A stretch of 45,399 bases of DNA from Millisia brevis NBRC 105863 (GTDB taxonomy: Bacteria > Actinomycetota > Actinomycetes > Mycobacteriales > Mycobacteriaceae), in the NCBI RefSeq assembly GCF_001552615.1, contig NZ_BCRN01000014.1:1-45399 (forward strand), given 5' to 3'. The notes under the pieces are model-generated. The model ran no database searches. It was not told the origin of the DNA and worked only from the letters and a program-made list of their open reading frames with translations. Position numbers and translations under genes: made by a program. Of the stretch, positions 15,790-25,312 are shown piece by piece (position 1 is the first letter of the stretch; each line of letters starts with the position of its first letter).

Positions 15790-16284
15790 TTACTCGCGCA
15801 TGATCAGGCAGGTCGTCACCGCGTGCGCGATCGTCCGCTCGGCGGCGTCGACGATGCGTCCCTCGGCTGTGGCCGTGCGCCGGCCGATCGTGATCACGGT
15901 GCCGGTGCAGGTCAACCGGCCCGCGGCGAGCGTCGCCGCCCGGGTGAACTTGATCGTCAGGTCGAGCGAGGTGTAGCGGGCACCGGCCGGCAGCTTGGTG
16001 TGCACGGCGCAGCCGAGGGCGGTATCGGCGAGCGTCGAGAGGATGCCGCCGTGGACCGATCCGATCGGGTTGTAGTGCCACTCCTGCGGGGCCAGCTCGA
16101 AGGTCGCCCAGCCGTCGCCGACCGCGACCGGTTCGATGCCGGTGGTGGACGCGACCGGCGCCGCCGGATACTCGCCGCTGCCGATCTTGTTGAGGAACTC
16201 CAGGCCGGACTCCCCGGCTGCGGCCGTCGCCAGCACGGTCGGATCCGCCCAGGTGTAGGTGCGCGCTCGGGCGGTGTCGGTCAC
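15790..16284 (-). CDS. PaaI-type hotdog thioesterase
   Basis: A 164-residue single hotdog-fold protein. The family signature is clear: EWHYNPIGSVHGGILSTLADTALGCAVH, with the catalytic-helix HGG-x-L-x-x-x-x-D pattern, followed by YTSLDLTIKFTRAATLAAGRL. PaaI-like enzymes hydrolyse acyl- or aryl-CoA thioesters. It starts at a GTG that overlaps the stop of the SDR gene (GTGA), so the two proteins are made together and probably share a pathway for a small acyl or aromatic compound. The substrate cannot be told. Confidence 0.88.
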   Translation of the reverse strand: MTDTARARTYTWADPTVLATAAAGESGLEFLNKIGSGEYPAAPVASTTGIEPVAVGDGWATFELAPQEWHYNPIGSVHGGILSTLADTALGCAVHTKLPAGARYTSLDLTIKFTRAATLAAGRLTCTGTVITIGRRTATAEGRIVDAAERTIAHAVTTCLIMRE

Positions 16285-16982
16285 GGCGCGACTCGCTGCA
16301 GCTGCGGATAGAGCGCCTCGAGCGGTCCGGCGAGCCCGGCCTTGAGTCCGCGGCTGACCTCGTCGACCAGGATCTCGTAGTCGCCGCGCTCGATGCCCTC
16401 GTAGGCCGCGCGCACCACGTCCGCCGGATCGAGCTTCGGCGCATCCGTTCCGCTGGTCATCGGGGTGTCGGCGTAGCCGAGGTGCAGCGAGGCGACGTGG
16501 ATGCCCTCGGGGACCAGCGTGGCGCGCTGGGTATTGGTCGCCGACCACAGCGCCGCCTTGGTCGCGCTGTAGGCGTCGCCCATGCCGTGCCAGCTCAGCG
16601 CCGACAGGACGTTGAGGATCACCCCACCCGTCGGCAGAACCGGACGAAAGCCGTTGGTCACCTGCAGGGCGCCCCAGAAGTTGGTCTCGAACAGCTCGCG
16701 CGCTCCGGTCAGGTCGCCCAGCACGCTCGAACCGTTGACCGCGCCCGCGTTGTTGATCAGCACGGTGACGTCCCCCGCGGCCGCCACCGCTTCGGCGATC
16801 GAATCGAGCGAGGTCACGTCGAGACGCAGCGGAACGATTCGCTCGTCGTCCCAGTCCCGTGGGGTGCGTGCGGCCGCGTAGACCTTGGCCGCACCGCGGT
16901 CGAGTGCCTGACGAACGAAGTGGGCGCCGAGACCACCGTTGGCGCCGGTGACCAGGACCACGGAGTCGGGGAGTGAGGGCAT
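16281..16982 (-). CDS. short-chain dehydrogenase/reductase
   Basis: A 233-residue classical SDR: cofactor motif TGANGGLG (residues 12-19), NNAG, and the active-site Ser...Tyr-x-x-x-Lys in VLSALSWHGMGDAYSATKAAL. The Arg-containing stretch after YAAARTPRDWDD suggests NADP(H) preference. The ATG at 16982 has GAAAGG 8 bases upstream. The gene is divergent from the HxlR regulator at 17103 across 120 bases and coupled to the thioesterase gene behind it; HxlR regulators often control an oxidoreductase transcribed away from them, which is the likely arrangement here. Confidence 0.9.
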   Translation of the reverse strand: MPSLPDSVVLVTGANGGLGAHFVRQALDRGAAKVYAAARTPRDWDDERIVPLRLDVTSLDSIAEAVAAAGDVTVLINNAGAVNGSSVLGDLTGARELFETNFWGALQVTNGFRPVLPTGGVILNVLSALSWHGMGDAYSATKAALWSATNTQRATLVPEGIHVASLHLGYADTPMTSGTDAPKLDPADVVRAAYEGIERGDYEILVDEVSRGLKAGLAGPLEALYPQLQRVAP

Positions 16983-17102
16983 CGCAGTGCCTTTCGGTGC
17001 GGGCGCGGGCGGAAGGGCCGCGCCGATCATCTGACTGACCTAAACACTAGCCAGACTCTCACACTGACTATCGAAAAGGCGAGCCAGGGGTACCATGCAG
17101 GG

Positions 17103-17648
17103 ATGGTGGACGACGAAGGGGCGAACGGCGCTCGGCCGATCGTGCGTCGGCTGGGCGCCTTCGAGGAGCGCGACGACTGGTCGGCGGCCGGGTGGTGTCG
17201 CGTCGAGCGTGCGCTCGAGGTCGTCGGCACCCGCTCGGCGATGGTGCTGGTACGCGAACTCTTCTACGGCGGAACCCGTTTCGACGATCTCGCGCGCCGC
17301 GCCGGGATCAGCGAGGCGGTCGCCGCCCGCCGGCTGCGGCAGCTACTCGACGACGGGATCGTCGAACGGGTGCCCTATCGCGAGCCGGGGCAGCGCACCC
17401 GGGAGGGCTATCGGCTGACCGATCGTGGACGAGCGCTCTTCCCGATCGTCGTCGCACTGACCCGCTGGGGCGACACGTTGAAGGACGACCACCGCACCGG
17501 CCTCGAATTTGTCCACGACTCCTGCGGGGCGCCCCTCGACGTCGAGGTGCGGTGTGCCGACGGTCACGTCGTCGACCTCGCCGAGAGCGCCGTCCGCTTC
17601 ACGGACGAGGAATTCGCCTTGCGCTACAAGGCCGCCCACCGCCCATAA
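17103..17648 (+). CDS. HxlR-family transcriptional regulator
   Basis: A 181-residue winged-helix regulator of the HxlR/DUF24 type: CRVERALEVVGTRSAMVLVRELFYGGTRFDDLARRAGISEAVAARRLRQL followed by the wing GIVERVPYREPGQRTREGYRLTDRG. Members of this family often sense quinones, aldehydes or oxidants through a Cys near the N-terminus; a Cys is present in GWCRVERAL. It probably controls the divergent SDR-thioesterase pair and itself. The start is ATG at 17103, with GGGG/CAGGG just upstream. Confidence 0.88.
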   Translation: MVDDEGANGARPIVRRLGAFEERDDWSAAGWCRVERALEVVGTRSAMVLVRELFYGGTRFDDLARRAGISEAVAARRLRQLLDDGIVERVPYREPGQRTREGYRLTDRGRALFPIVVALTRWGDTLKDDHRTGLEFVHDSCGAPLDVEVRCADGHVVDLAESAVRFTDEEFALRYKAAHRP

Positions 17649-17723
17649 CGCGCGCGGTGCCACACTTCTGTGCACAATCTGCTGCGACGGAACGTCACGA
17701 CAGCGCGTGCGAAGAGGTGTGGG

Positions 17724-18890
17724 ATGAGCGTTCGTGCCCTGGCCCGGTCCGGGCCGCATCGGTCCGAGGTCGGCCCGGTCGAGCTGTTCTTCGACCTGGT
17801 GTACGTCTTCGCGATCATCCAGCTCTCGCACTTGTTGATCGACGACCTCACCGCGACCGGCGCCGCCCGCACGGTGGTGGTCTTCGCCGCCGTCTGGTGG
17901 GGCTGGAACTACACCGCCTGGGCGATGAACTGGCTCGATCCCGGCCGAACACCGGTACAGCTGTTCACCGGGGTGCTGATGCTCGCCGCATTGGGCATGT
18001 CGATCGCCATCCCGAACGCATTCGACAGCGCGGCATGGCTCTTCGTCGGGTGCTATCTGTTCATGGGCATCGCCCGGCCGGTGTTCATGATGGTGAGCTA
18101 CCGGGGTACACAGCTGGCGACCAACTACCGGATGCTGCTGATGTGGACGCTGCTGGCCGGTGTCTTCTGGGTCATCGGCGCGGCCCTCGAACCAGAATGG
18201 CGTCTGGCGGTCTGGCTGATCGCCGTGCTGATCGACTACGCCGCGCCGCTCGCGCATTTCCGCGTCCCCGGGGTCGGGGCGGCCCCGATGCACCTATGGG
18301 ACACCGATGCCGAGCATCTCGCCGAACGCAATCGGCTGGTCTTCATCATCGCGCTCGGCGAATCGATCCTGCTGATGGGCGGCTCGATCGTCTACCAGGG
18401 GCAGCTGACGACGTCGTCGGCGATCGGGCTGGTCGTCGGCTTCGCGACGCTGTTCGTCCTGTGGTGGAACTACTTCGCCGTCGCCGGTCACGACGCGCAC
18501 GGCGGTGACTCGTCGACCGGCGCGCTGCGCTCGGCCTACGCCTACGCCCACGCGCTGATGGTGCTCGGCGCGATCCTGGTCGCGGTGTCGATCGAGGTGC
18601 GCCTGACCCACGAACACCTCACTCCGGCGATGATCGCGGTGACCATCGCCGGACCGGTGGTCTACCTGGCCGGCAACCTGCTGTTCCTGCGATCGAGATT
18701 CGGGGGCCTGGCGCGATCCCGGGGTGCCGCTGCGGTGGTGTTGATCGCGATCGGCGCGGTGCTGCTGCCGATCCACGAGAACGTTCCGGTGGTGGTCGCG
18801 GGCCTGGCGGTACTCGCCGTCCTGACCGCTCTGGCGGCCTATACCGCCCACTCGCGTTCGACGGTGGTCGCCGGCCGAGCCGCGGGGTAG
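17724..18890 (+). CDS. low temperature requirement protein A (LtrA) family membrane protein
   Basis: A 388-residue membrane protein with many hydrophobic helices. The LtrA family N-terminal block is clear: VELFFDLVYVFAIIQLSHLL, with the acidic and aromatic pattern typical of the family, and later HLAERNRLVFIIALGESIL. LtrA was named in Listeria for growth at low temperature; its molecular function is not established. I chose the ATG at 17724 (GAGGTG 7 bases upstream) over a GTG at 17670. It stands 75 bases after hxlR on the same strand and converges with the nucleotidase gene, whose stop is only 6 bases away. Confidence 0.88.
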   Translation: MSVRALARSGPHRSEVGPVELFFDLVYVFAIIQLSHLLIDDLTATGAARTVVVFAAVWWGWNYTAWAMNWLDPGRTPVQLFTGVLMLAALGMSIAIPNAFDSAAWLFVGCYLFMGIARPVFMMVSYRGTQLATNYRMLLMWTLLAGVFWVIGAALEPEWRLAVWLIAVLIDYAAPLAHFRVPGVGAAPMHLWDTDAEHLAERNRLVFIIALGESILLMGGSIVYQGQLTTSSAIGLVVGFATLFVLWWNYFAVAGHDAHGGDSSTGALRSAYAYAHALMVLGAILVAVSIEVRLTHEHLTPAMIAVTIAGPVVYLAGNLLFLRSRFGGLARSRGAAAVVLIAIGAVLLPIHENVPVVVAGLAVLAVLTALAAYTAHSRSTVVAGRAAG

Positions 18891-18896
18891 CTGTGG

Positions 18897-20636
18897 TCAG
18901 CCCGCCGTGATCCGTGGGCCGGGATCGCCGAGGTTCGGATTCGCCTGCAGGTACGCCTCGAAGACGTCGAGATCCGGTCGGCCGACCACCTCGTCGGTGC
19001 CGGAGGTGAACACCGTGAAGCCGTCACCGCCGGAGGCGAGGAAGTTGTTGGTCGCCACCGGGTAGACCGCGACGGGATTGAGCGGGGCGCCGCCGACCAG
19101 CACGCTCGCCCGATCGACCTTCGCGCCGGCGTCCGCGGCCGGGTCGTAGCGATAGGTCATCCCGGCCACGTCGAGGATCGCGACGTCCTGCGGGTCCTGC
19201 CACTGCTGCTCGAGCAGGTCGAGGATCTGCGTGCCGGTCAGCGAGACCGTGACGATCTGATTGCCGAACGGCTGGACGGTGTACGCGTCACCGAAGGTGA
19301 CCTCCCCGGCGGTCAGGTCGGCCCGGACGCCGCCGGGGTTCATGAACGCGATCACCGCCTCGGCGGGGTCGGGGGCCCTGGTGGCGGCGAGCATCGCATC
19401 GGCGATCACATTGCCCAGGGGAGTGTCGCCGCCCGGGTACTCGTCGCGGGTCAGATCGACCGCGATCGAGCCGACCGGGCGGGAGGCGCGCGGGGCGGCC
19501 TCGGCGGCGTAGAAGTCGATCAGCTGCCGGGTCTCGACATCGGGGGCGACCGTGCGGGTCACCGCCCGATTGACCGCGGACGCCTGCACGCCGTCGCTCC
19601 CGAAATGCAGGGTGAGGTCGGTGATCAGCCGCCCGTAGGAGGCGGCCTGGGTGAGCGGTCGCCCGTCGACGGTGCACGCATAGAACTGGTGGGTATGCGC
19701 GCTGAGAACCGCGGTGACCGCCGGGTCGAGCCGCTGGTTGATCCCGACGATCGGGCCGTCGAGGTTGTCGCAGCTGTTGGGGTCGGCGGTGGTGCCCTCG
19801 GACGGTTCCTGCGCTCCGCCCTCGTGGATATAGGCGACGATCGCCTCCGCGCCCGCTGCCCGCATGTCCGGGACGTACCGGTTGATCGCGTCGGCCTCGT
19901 CGCCGAAGGTGTATCCGCGAATACCCTCGGGGAAGACGATGCGCGGCGTCTCGGTGGTCACCGCGCCGACCACGGCGATCCGCCGACCGTCGATCTCGAG
20001 CATCGTCCACGGCTGCAGCCCCACGGGAGGTTGCCCCTGATCGTTGGTGACATTCGCCGCCAGGTACTGGAATGCCGCCCCGGTGAAGGGCTCACCCGGC
20101 TCGCAGCCGGACGGCGCGCAGCCACCCGCCTGGAGTCGTTCGAGTTCGAGCACGCCCCGGTCGAATTCGTGATTGCCGACCGTCGAAGCCGAGACCCCCT
20201 GCATGTTCAGGAAGTCGATCGTCGGTTCGTCGGCGAACAGCGACGAGATCAGCGGGCTCGCACCGACGTTGTCGCCACCGGCGATCACGGCGCTGTTCGG
20301 ATACGCCTCGCGCAGCCGCTTCAGGTGCGTGGCCAGGTAGGCGGCGCCACCGGCCTCGACGTCGCCGATCCGCCCGGTCGACCCCGACGGCGGCTCGAGG
20401 TTGCCGTGGAAGTCGTTGAAGGCGAACAGGTGCACCTCGTCGGGCCCCGCCTCGGGCAGGTCGTCGGTCGAGGGGAGCCCCGTGCCGGTGGTGCTCGACT
20501 GCGCGGAGGTGCCCGACTGCTCGGCGGCCGACTGCTCGGCGGAACCGCACGCGGGGACCAGGACCAGTATCGCGGCGGTGGCGGCCGCAAGGATTCCGTG
20601 ACGTCGCACGGCACGAACACTGCCGTCTCCGCCCAC
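18897..20636 (-). CDS. secreted 5'-nucleotidase/UshA-like metallophosphoesterase lipoprotein
   Basis: A 579-residue exported protein: signal peptide with a probable lipobox LVPAC, a Ser/Thr-rich linker, a calcineurin-type metallophosphatase domain (FAFNDFHGNLEP, GGDNVGASPL, VGNHEFDRG, IHEGG, SAHTHQFY) and a C-terminal 5'-nucleotidase domain (FMNPGGVRADLTAGEVTFGDAYTVQPFGNQI ... NNFLASGGDGFTVF). Such proteins dephosphorylate nucleotides, and sometimes UDP-sugars or NAD, outside the cell to recover nucleoside and phosphate. The GTG at 20636 lacks a clear ribosome site; GTG at 20609 is possible and would give a more compact signal peptide. Monocistronic; divergent from the aminotransferase gene. 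Confidence 0.9.
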   Translation of the reverse strand: MGGDGSVRAVRRHGILAAATAAILVLVPACGSAEQSAAEQSGTSAQSSTTGTGLPSTDDLPEAGPDEVHLFAFNDFHGNLEPPSGSTGRIGDVEAGGAAYLATHLKRLREAYPNSAVIAGGDNVGASPLISSLFADEPTIDFLNMQGVSASTVGNHEFDRGVLELERLQAGGCAPSGCEPGEPFTGAAFQYLAANVTNDQGQPPVGLQPWTMLEIDGRRIAVVGAVTTETPRIVFPEGIRGYTFGDEADAINRYVPDMRAAGAEAIVAYIHEGGAQEPSEGTTADPNSCDNLDGPIVGINQRLDPAVTAVLSAHTHQFYACTVDGRPLTQAASYGRLITDLTLHFGSDGVQASAVNRAVTRTVAPDVETRQLIDFYAAEAAPRASRPVGSIAVDLTRDEYPGGDTPLGNVIADAMLAATRAPDPAEAVIAFMNPGGVRADLTAGEVTFGDAYTVQPFGNQIVTVSLTGTQILDLLEQQWQDPQDVAILDVAGMTYRYDPAADAGAKVDRASVLVGGAPLNPVAVYPVATNNFLASGGDGFTVFTSGTDEVVGRPDLDVFEAYLQANPNLGDPGPRITAG

Positions 20637-20957
20637 CCGGGTGGTGATCGCGGGATGTCATTCGGGTGAACTCCGGCGTGCGGCATAGGTCCGACATGGA
20701 GCGCACTCCAGTAAAGACTCCGCTGCCCGCCGTCGCCGGTTCGGTTGCCCTCGCGTCGCGGTACGGTCGCCGCGTTGTGGCGTGCATCTCATGATGTGGG
20801 AACTCGATTTCATTATTCGGCGGAGTCGGCGCATGATGGAGGTCGGCTCGGCGAGGAACCCGCACGAGCGCTTGTATCGTCACGCAGCACCGCCCCGCGG
20901 ACCCGGGACGCGATACGGACGAACCCACGTCGTCATCAGCGCACCCCGGAGACCGCC
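20637..20957. other. 321-base intergenic region between divergent genes
   Basis: No convincing gene. It holds an AT-richer patch (ACTCGATTTCATTATTCGG, around 20802-20820) that is the likeliest promoter area. CATGATG occurs twice (20790-20796 and 20832-20838), 42 bases apart, close to four helical turns, which could be a regulator half-site pair. GGAG lies 8 bases before the aminotransferase ATG. Confidence 0.35.
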
Positions 20958-22148
20958 ATGCCCGATCAGGATTCGATAGCCCCCGCCGCCCCGCTCGCCC
21001 GCCGTCTCGACGGGGTGTCCAGTTCGGCGATCCGCGACCTGCTCGCGATCACCCAGCGGCCCGACATCATCAGCCTTGCGGGCGGACTACCCGATCCGTC
21101 GCTGATGCCGGCCGACCGCATCTCCACCGTGGTCGCCGAGGCCCTGTCCGAGCGCACCACGCTGCAGTACACCGCGACGGTCGGGACCACCCCGTTGCGC
21201 GAGACGATCGCCGCCCGTGCCGGAGCGCATCCGGACGCCGTTGTGGTGACCCACGGTTCGCAGCAGGCACTGAGCCTGCTGTCGCAGGTGCTGCTCGACG
21301 CGCCGGGGGAGGGCGGCAGCGACGTCGTCGTCGAGGACCCGGCCTATACCGGCGCCCTGCAATGCTTCGACCTGATCGGGGCCCGCCTGCACCGGGTGCC
21401 GCTGACCGCCGACGGCCTGGACACCGACGCCCTCGAGGGGATGCTCGCCGCCGGGCTGCGCCCGACGGTCGTGCACACCGTCTCGACCTTCCACAACCCC
21501 GGCGGGGTGACGCTGTCCCCGCGTCGTCGCCGGCACCTCGCCGATCTGGCCGAGCGCTACGGCTTCTGGATGATCGAGGACAACCCCTACGCCGACCTCT
21601 GGTACGACACCCCGCCGCCGGCCGCCCTGGCGACCTACTCCGACCGGGTGATCTCGCTCGGATCGACCTCGAAGATCCTGGCGCCGACCCTGCGCGTCGG
21701 GTGGATGATCGCACCGGAACCGGTCCGCGCGGCGGTCGAATTGGTCAAGCAATCGGCGGATCTGTGCGGATCGACCCTCACTCAGACGGTCGCCGCCCGG
21801 CTGCTGGCCGACGACGGTTGGCTCGAGGAACACCTGACCGGACTGCGACGGGTGTACGGCGAGCGGGCCCGGGCGCTGTCCGCGGCCCTCGCCGAGCGAA
21901 TCCCGCGGCTGTCGACCACCCACCCGGACGGCGGCATGTTCGTCTGGGGCACCTTCACGGACGGAACGACGACCTCCGACCTGCTGGAACGGGCGGTCGA
22001 CGAGGGGGTGGCGTTCGTGCCGGGCGCTGCCTTCGGACCGGCCCACCGGTCGTCGCTGCGGGTCTGCTTCGCCACCGCCGATCCGCGGACGCTCACCGAA
22101 GGTGTCGACCGGCTCGCACGCGCGGTCGACGCTTCGGCGGTGCGGTAG
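20958..22148 (+). CDS. PLP-dependent aminotransferase, class I/II (2-aminoadipate/aromatic type)
   Basis: A 396-residue fold-type I aminotransferase. The substrate-end SLAGGLPDPSLMP, the turn GTTPLRETIA, FHNPGGVTLSPRRR, MIEDNPYADLWY and the PLP lysine in LGSTSKILAPTLRVGWM (Lys239) match the family that includes LysN-type 2-aminoadipate and aromatic amino-acid aminotransferases. It lacks the N-terminal GntR domain of MocR regulators. It transfers an amino group between an amino acid and 2-oxoglutarate; the exact donor cannot be told. ATG at 20958 with GGAG 8 bases upstream. It stands alone, converging with the gene at 22162. Confidence 0.9.
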   Translation: MPDQDSIAPAAPLARRLDGVSSSAIRDLLAITQRPDIISLAGGLPDPSLMPADRISTVVAEALSERTTLQYTATVGTTPLRETIAARAGAHPDAVVVTHGSQQALSLLSQVLLDAPGEGGSDVVVEDPAYTGALQCFDLIGARLHRVPLTADGLDTDALEGMLAAGLRPTVVHTVSTFHNPGGVTLSPRRRRHLADLAERYGFWMIEDNPYADLWYDTPPPAALATYSDRVISLGSTSKILAPTLRVGWMIAPEPVRAAVELVKQSADLCGSTLTQTVAARLLADDGWLEEHLTGLRRVYGERARALSAALAERIPRLSTTHPDGGMFVWGTFTDGTTTSDLLERAVDEGVAFVPGAAFGPAHRSSLRVCFATADPRTLTEGVDRLARAVDASAVR

Positions 22149-22161
22149 CCGTGGGCGACGG

Positions 22162-22716
22162 TCACCCGGAGCCGGCGACCGACCCGATCTCGCGGAGATG
22201 GACCCGAGCGTTGCCGATCCGGTCGAGCACGCGTTTCCGCTTGATCAGCGGCAGACGTTCGAAGAAGAGCATGTCGACGGGATGCCAGAGGGCGATCCAC
22301 CCGACGATCACGAGACCCTCGCCGATGAAGTCGCGCAGCCAGTCCGGGCCGACCTCGAAAGCTGTCAGCGCGCTGCCGCCCAGCAGGCACAGCGCCAGAA
22401 AGGTGAGGCCGAAGACCAGTTCCTGTTGCCCGAGGCGACGGATGCGCAGCATGTCCCGTTCGGCCCGGGCGGTCTGCGCGGCCGCATAGCCGGCGAGGGC
22501 ACGCTCGAGGAGCTCGTCGGTATGGCGGGCATCCGGGCTCTCGGTCACCGTGATGTCGATGTGCAGGGGATCGCGCGAGGCGTCGACATCGTCGAGAAGG
22601 CGTTCGACCCCCGACCGGTCGTCGAACCGGCCGCGCAGCGGATCGGCGGGGCGTGCGGCGAAGAGGTCCTCGACCTCGTCCAGTACCAACGATATCGATC
22701 CGGGCCCTGCGGTCAT
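22162..22716 (-). CDS. conserved membrane protein of unknown function
   Basis: A 184-residue protein that I do not recognise by family name. The first ~105 residues are charged and probably cytoplasmic (HIDITVTESPDARHTDELLERALAG). Then two membrane helices follow (LVFGLTFLALCLLGGSALTAF and GEGLVIVGWIALWHPVDMLFF), with a basic tail (ERLPLIKRKRVLDRIGNARV). The start overlaps the glutaminase stop (ATGA), so it is translationally coupled and likely last gene of the abgT-pepA-glsA operon. No catalytic motif is visible. Confidence 0.75.
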   Translation of the reverse strand: MTAGPGSISLVLDEVEDLFAARPADPLRGRFDDRSGVERLLDDVDASRDPLHIDITVTESPDARHTDELLERALAGYAAAQTARAERDMLRIRRLGQQELVFGLTFLALCLLGGSALTAFEVGPDWLRDFIGEGLVIVGWIALWHPVDMLFFERLPLIKRKRVLDRIGNARVHLREIGSVAGSG

Positions 22717-23726
22717 CACGGCCTCCCCGGCGGGATCGGTTGGGAAGCAAGGATATCGAGCCCGAGCTCCTCGGACAGCGCGCGGGCGCACAGCCGGCCG
22801 CGCACGCTATTGCCCTCGGCGTCGAGGCGCGGCGAGAACGTGCCGAGCGCCCCCTTGCCGGGCGATACCGTCACGATCCCGCCACCGATACCGCTCTTGC
22901 CGGGCAGGCCGACGTCCATCAGCCAGGACCCCGACGTCTCGTAGAGCCCCGCGATCGTCATCACCGCCAGAGTCGCCCGCGCCGCCTCGGGGCCGACCAC
23001 CCGCTCACCGGTGACCGGATTGACGCCGCCGTCGGCGAGCGTCGCGCCCATGACGGCGAGGTCGATCGCGGTGACGCTCAGGCAGCTCTGCCGGGTGTAG
23101 AGCTCCGTCGCGGCCAGTGGATCGCCCTCGATCGCGCCGGCGTCGGCCAGCAGCAGCGACAGCGCCCGATTGCGGAGATTGGTCGCCCGGGCGGAGTCCA
23201 GCATCTCCTCGTCGATGTCGAGTCGGCGCCCCGCGAATCGGCTCAGGCCGTCGGCCAACGTCTCCCAGCGCCGCTCCACCGACGAACCGGGCAGCAGGCT
23301 CGTGGTGGCGATCGCGCCCGCGTTCACCATCGGATTGGTCCGGCCACCGGCGTTGCGCTCGACCGCATGGGCGGAGTTGAAGGGCAGACCCGTGGCGTCC
23401 ACCCCGACGAATCTGCGGACCCGATCGGTCCCGATCCGCTCGCCGACCAGGGCGAAGACAAATGGCTTCGCGACGCTCATGATCGTGAACGGCACCCGCG
23501 CATCCCCGGCCTCGTGGATCGCACCGTTGGCGCCGACCAGGGCGAGACCGAAACACAGCGGATCGGCGCGACCGAGAGCCGGGTAGACCGTCGAGAGGCG
23601 TCCGTCGTCGATCGTGGCGAATCTGCGTCGGGTCCGGTCGAGTACCCCGGCGACGGTCGCCGAATCCGGCAGCAGGCCCGTCGAGACATACCGCCGATCC
23701 GGCCGGTGGACGTCGTCGATCGTCAT
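22716..23726 (-). CDS. glsA: glutaminase A
   Basis: A 336-residue serine-dependent glutaminase of the beta-lactamase-like fold. The catalytic Ser-x-x-Lys is in TIMSVAKPFVF (Ser84, Lys87). Other conserved blocks are GGRTNPMVNAGAIATTSL, LYTRQSCLSVTAIDLAVMGATLADGGVNP and DVGLPGKSGIGGGIVTVSPGKGALG. It hydrolyses L-glutamine to glutamate and ammonium. The gene lies 36 bases after pepA and overlaps the small membrane protein gene, so glutamine set free from peptides or amides by the upstream enzymes could be deamidated directly. Confidence 0.93.
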   Translation of the reverse strand: MTIDDVHRPDRRYVSTGLLPDSATVAGVLDRTRRRFATIDDGRLSTVYPALGRADPLCFGLALVGANGAIHEAGDARVPFTIMSVAKPFVFALVGERIGTDRVRRFVGVDATGLPFNSAHAVERNAGGRTNPMVNAGAIATTSLLPGSSVERRWETLADGLSRFAGRRLDIDEEMLDSARATNLRNRALSLLLADAGAIEGDPLAATELYTRQSCLSVTAIDLAVMGATLADGGVNPVTGERVVGPEAARATLAVMTIAGLYETSGSWLMDVGLPGKSGIGGGIVTVSPGKGALGTFSPRLDAEGNSVRGRLCARALSEELGLDILASQPIPPGRP

Positions 23727-23762
23727 CGGCCGCCGCTTCGGTGATGCCGGGTCACGGAGCGA

Positions 23763-25268
23763 CTACCCACGCCGCGGCGGCCGGAAGTTCAGGACGAGTC
23801 GGATCAGCAGCCGCACGCCGAAGGCGGTCGGACCGCGGTTGATCCACCGCCGCGCGCTCGAGGACTGCGCCGTGCCCGCGATATCGATATGCGCCCACGG
23901 GGTGCCGTCGACGAACTCCTCGAGGAAGAGCCCCGCGGTGATCGAGCCGGCGTTCGGGCCGCCGATGTTCTTGATGTCCGCGATATCGGAGTCGAGCTCC
24001 GCCCGATAGCTGCGGACGAGCGGCAGCCGCCAGACCGGCTCGTCGACCGCATCGGCGGCCGCGGTCACCTGCCCGGCGAAGTCGTCGGAGTTCGCCATGA
24101 GCGCCGCGACGTCCTCGCCGAGAGTGCGCAGAGCCTGCCCGGTCAGGGTGGCGATGTCCAGAATGGCGTCGACGCCCTCCTCGACCGCCAGGACCAGTGC
24201 GTCCGACATGACGAGGCGGCCCTCGGCGTCGGTGTTGAGCACCTCTACCGTCTTGCCGCCGCGGGTGGTCAGCACGTCGCCGAGCTGCATCGCCGAGCCG
24301 GACGGCATGTTGTCGGTACACATCAGGTAGCCGGTCACCGCTGCCGTCGCGCCGAGTTCCCCGAGCACCGACATCGCGGCGAGCACATTCCCGGCGCCGG
24401 TCATGTCGTTCTTCATCTGGGAGTGCGACAGGTCGCCGGGCTTGAGGCTGATGCCGCCCGAGTCGTACATGATGCCCTTGCCGACCAGGGCGAGATGGCC
24501 GGTCGGTTCCGCGGCCGGAACGTACTTCAGCACGATCATGCGCGGCTCCTCCACGGAGCCCCGGTTGACACCGAGCAATCCGCCGAGCCCCATCTCGACC
24601 ACGGCTGCCTTGTCGAAGACCTCGACCTGCAGGCCGGTCGCCGCGCCGACCTCGATGGCGAGGTCGCCGAGGCGGCCGGCGGTCAGGAGGCCGGCCGGGC
24701 AGGTGGCGAGATCACGGCCGAAGGACGCCGCGCGTGCGGTCGCCAATCCGGTCTTCGCGCCGGCCGCCACCGCATCCTGATCGCCGTCGGGGGCCACCAG
24801 CACCAGCGAGGTCACCGCGGCGGGGCCGTGATCCTCGCTGCGCAACGAGAAGCGGTACCGCGCGAGCAGGATCCCCTCGACGATCGCCGCGGCCGCCGCA
24901 CCCGGGTCCGCCCCCGCGGGTACCCGGGTGGCCAGCTTCGCGTCGTTCGGGACCGCCCGCGCGAACGCCGCGGCCGCATCGCGCAGCCGGGTCGTATCGA
25001 GATCCGTCACCGTGCCGACCCCGACGGCCACCAGCACCGGCGCCACCGACGCCGGAAAGGCGATCGCCTGCCCCACCTTGGGGGTGAAGCCGGCCTTCTC
25101 GAGCGCCGGCAGGTCGACGCCCAGAATCTCCGGTACCGCGCCGTCGCTGGTGACCGGGATGGCGAGGGCATCGGCATCGATCTGCTCGCCGCCGGCGACA
25201 TCGCCGGCCGAGACGACCCGGATGGCGACCTCGGTGTAGAGGGACGGGGCGACCGTGGGGGTGCTCAC
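23763..25268 (-). CDS. pepA: leucyl aminopeptidase, M17 family
   Basis: A 501-residue M17 aminopeptidase. The N-terminal half is the variable macro-like domain; the C-terminal half carries the two-metal site: VGKGIMYDSGGISLKPGD, KNDMTGAGNVLAA and the hallmark NTDAEGRLVMSDAL. It removes N-terminal residues from peptides in the cytoplasm as a hexamer. The GTG at 25268 follows AAGGAC at the right distance. It is 44 bases behind the AbgT-family transporter gene and 36 bases ahead of glsA, an arrangement that suggests uptake of a peptide or amide followed by hydrolysis. The usual AbgT partners are M20 peptidases, so M17 here is a different combination. Confidence 0.93.
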   Translation of the reverse strand: MSTPTVAPSLYTEVAIRVVSAGDVAGGEQIDADALAIPVTSDGAVPEILGVDLPALEKAGFTPKVGQAIAFPASVAPVLVAVGVGTVTDLDTTRLRDAAAAFARAVPNDAKLATRVPAGADPGAAAAAIVEGILLARYRFSLRSEDHGPAAVTSLVLVAPDGDQDAVAAGAKTGLATARAASFGRDLATCPAGLLTAGRLGDLAIEVGAATGLQVEVFDKAAVVEMGLGGLLGVNRGSVEEPRMIVLKYVPAAEPTGHLALVGKGIMYDSGGISLKPGDLSHSQMKNDMTGAGNVLAAMSVLGELGATAAVTGYLMCTDNMPSGSAMQLGDVLTTRGGKTVEVLNTDAEGRLVMSDALVLAVEEGVDAILDIATLTGQALRTLGEDVAALMANSDDFAGQVTAAADAVDEPVWRLPLVRSYRAELDSDIADIKNIGGPNAGSITAGLFLEEFVDGTPWAHIDIAGTAQSSSARRWINRGPTAFGVRLLIRLVLNFRPPRRG

Positions 25269-25312
25269 AACACTGTCCTTTCGCTGGCGGATGTCGGGCG
25301 GCGCAGGGGCGC

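Noticed and set aside
17030-17080. Repeated CTGAC and AGTGT-type words between the SDR and HxlR genes
   Set aside because: They could be HxlR half-sites, but spacing and symmetry are irregular and nothing decides between chance and function.
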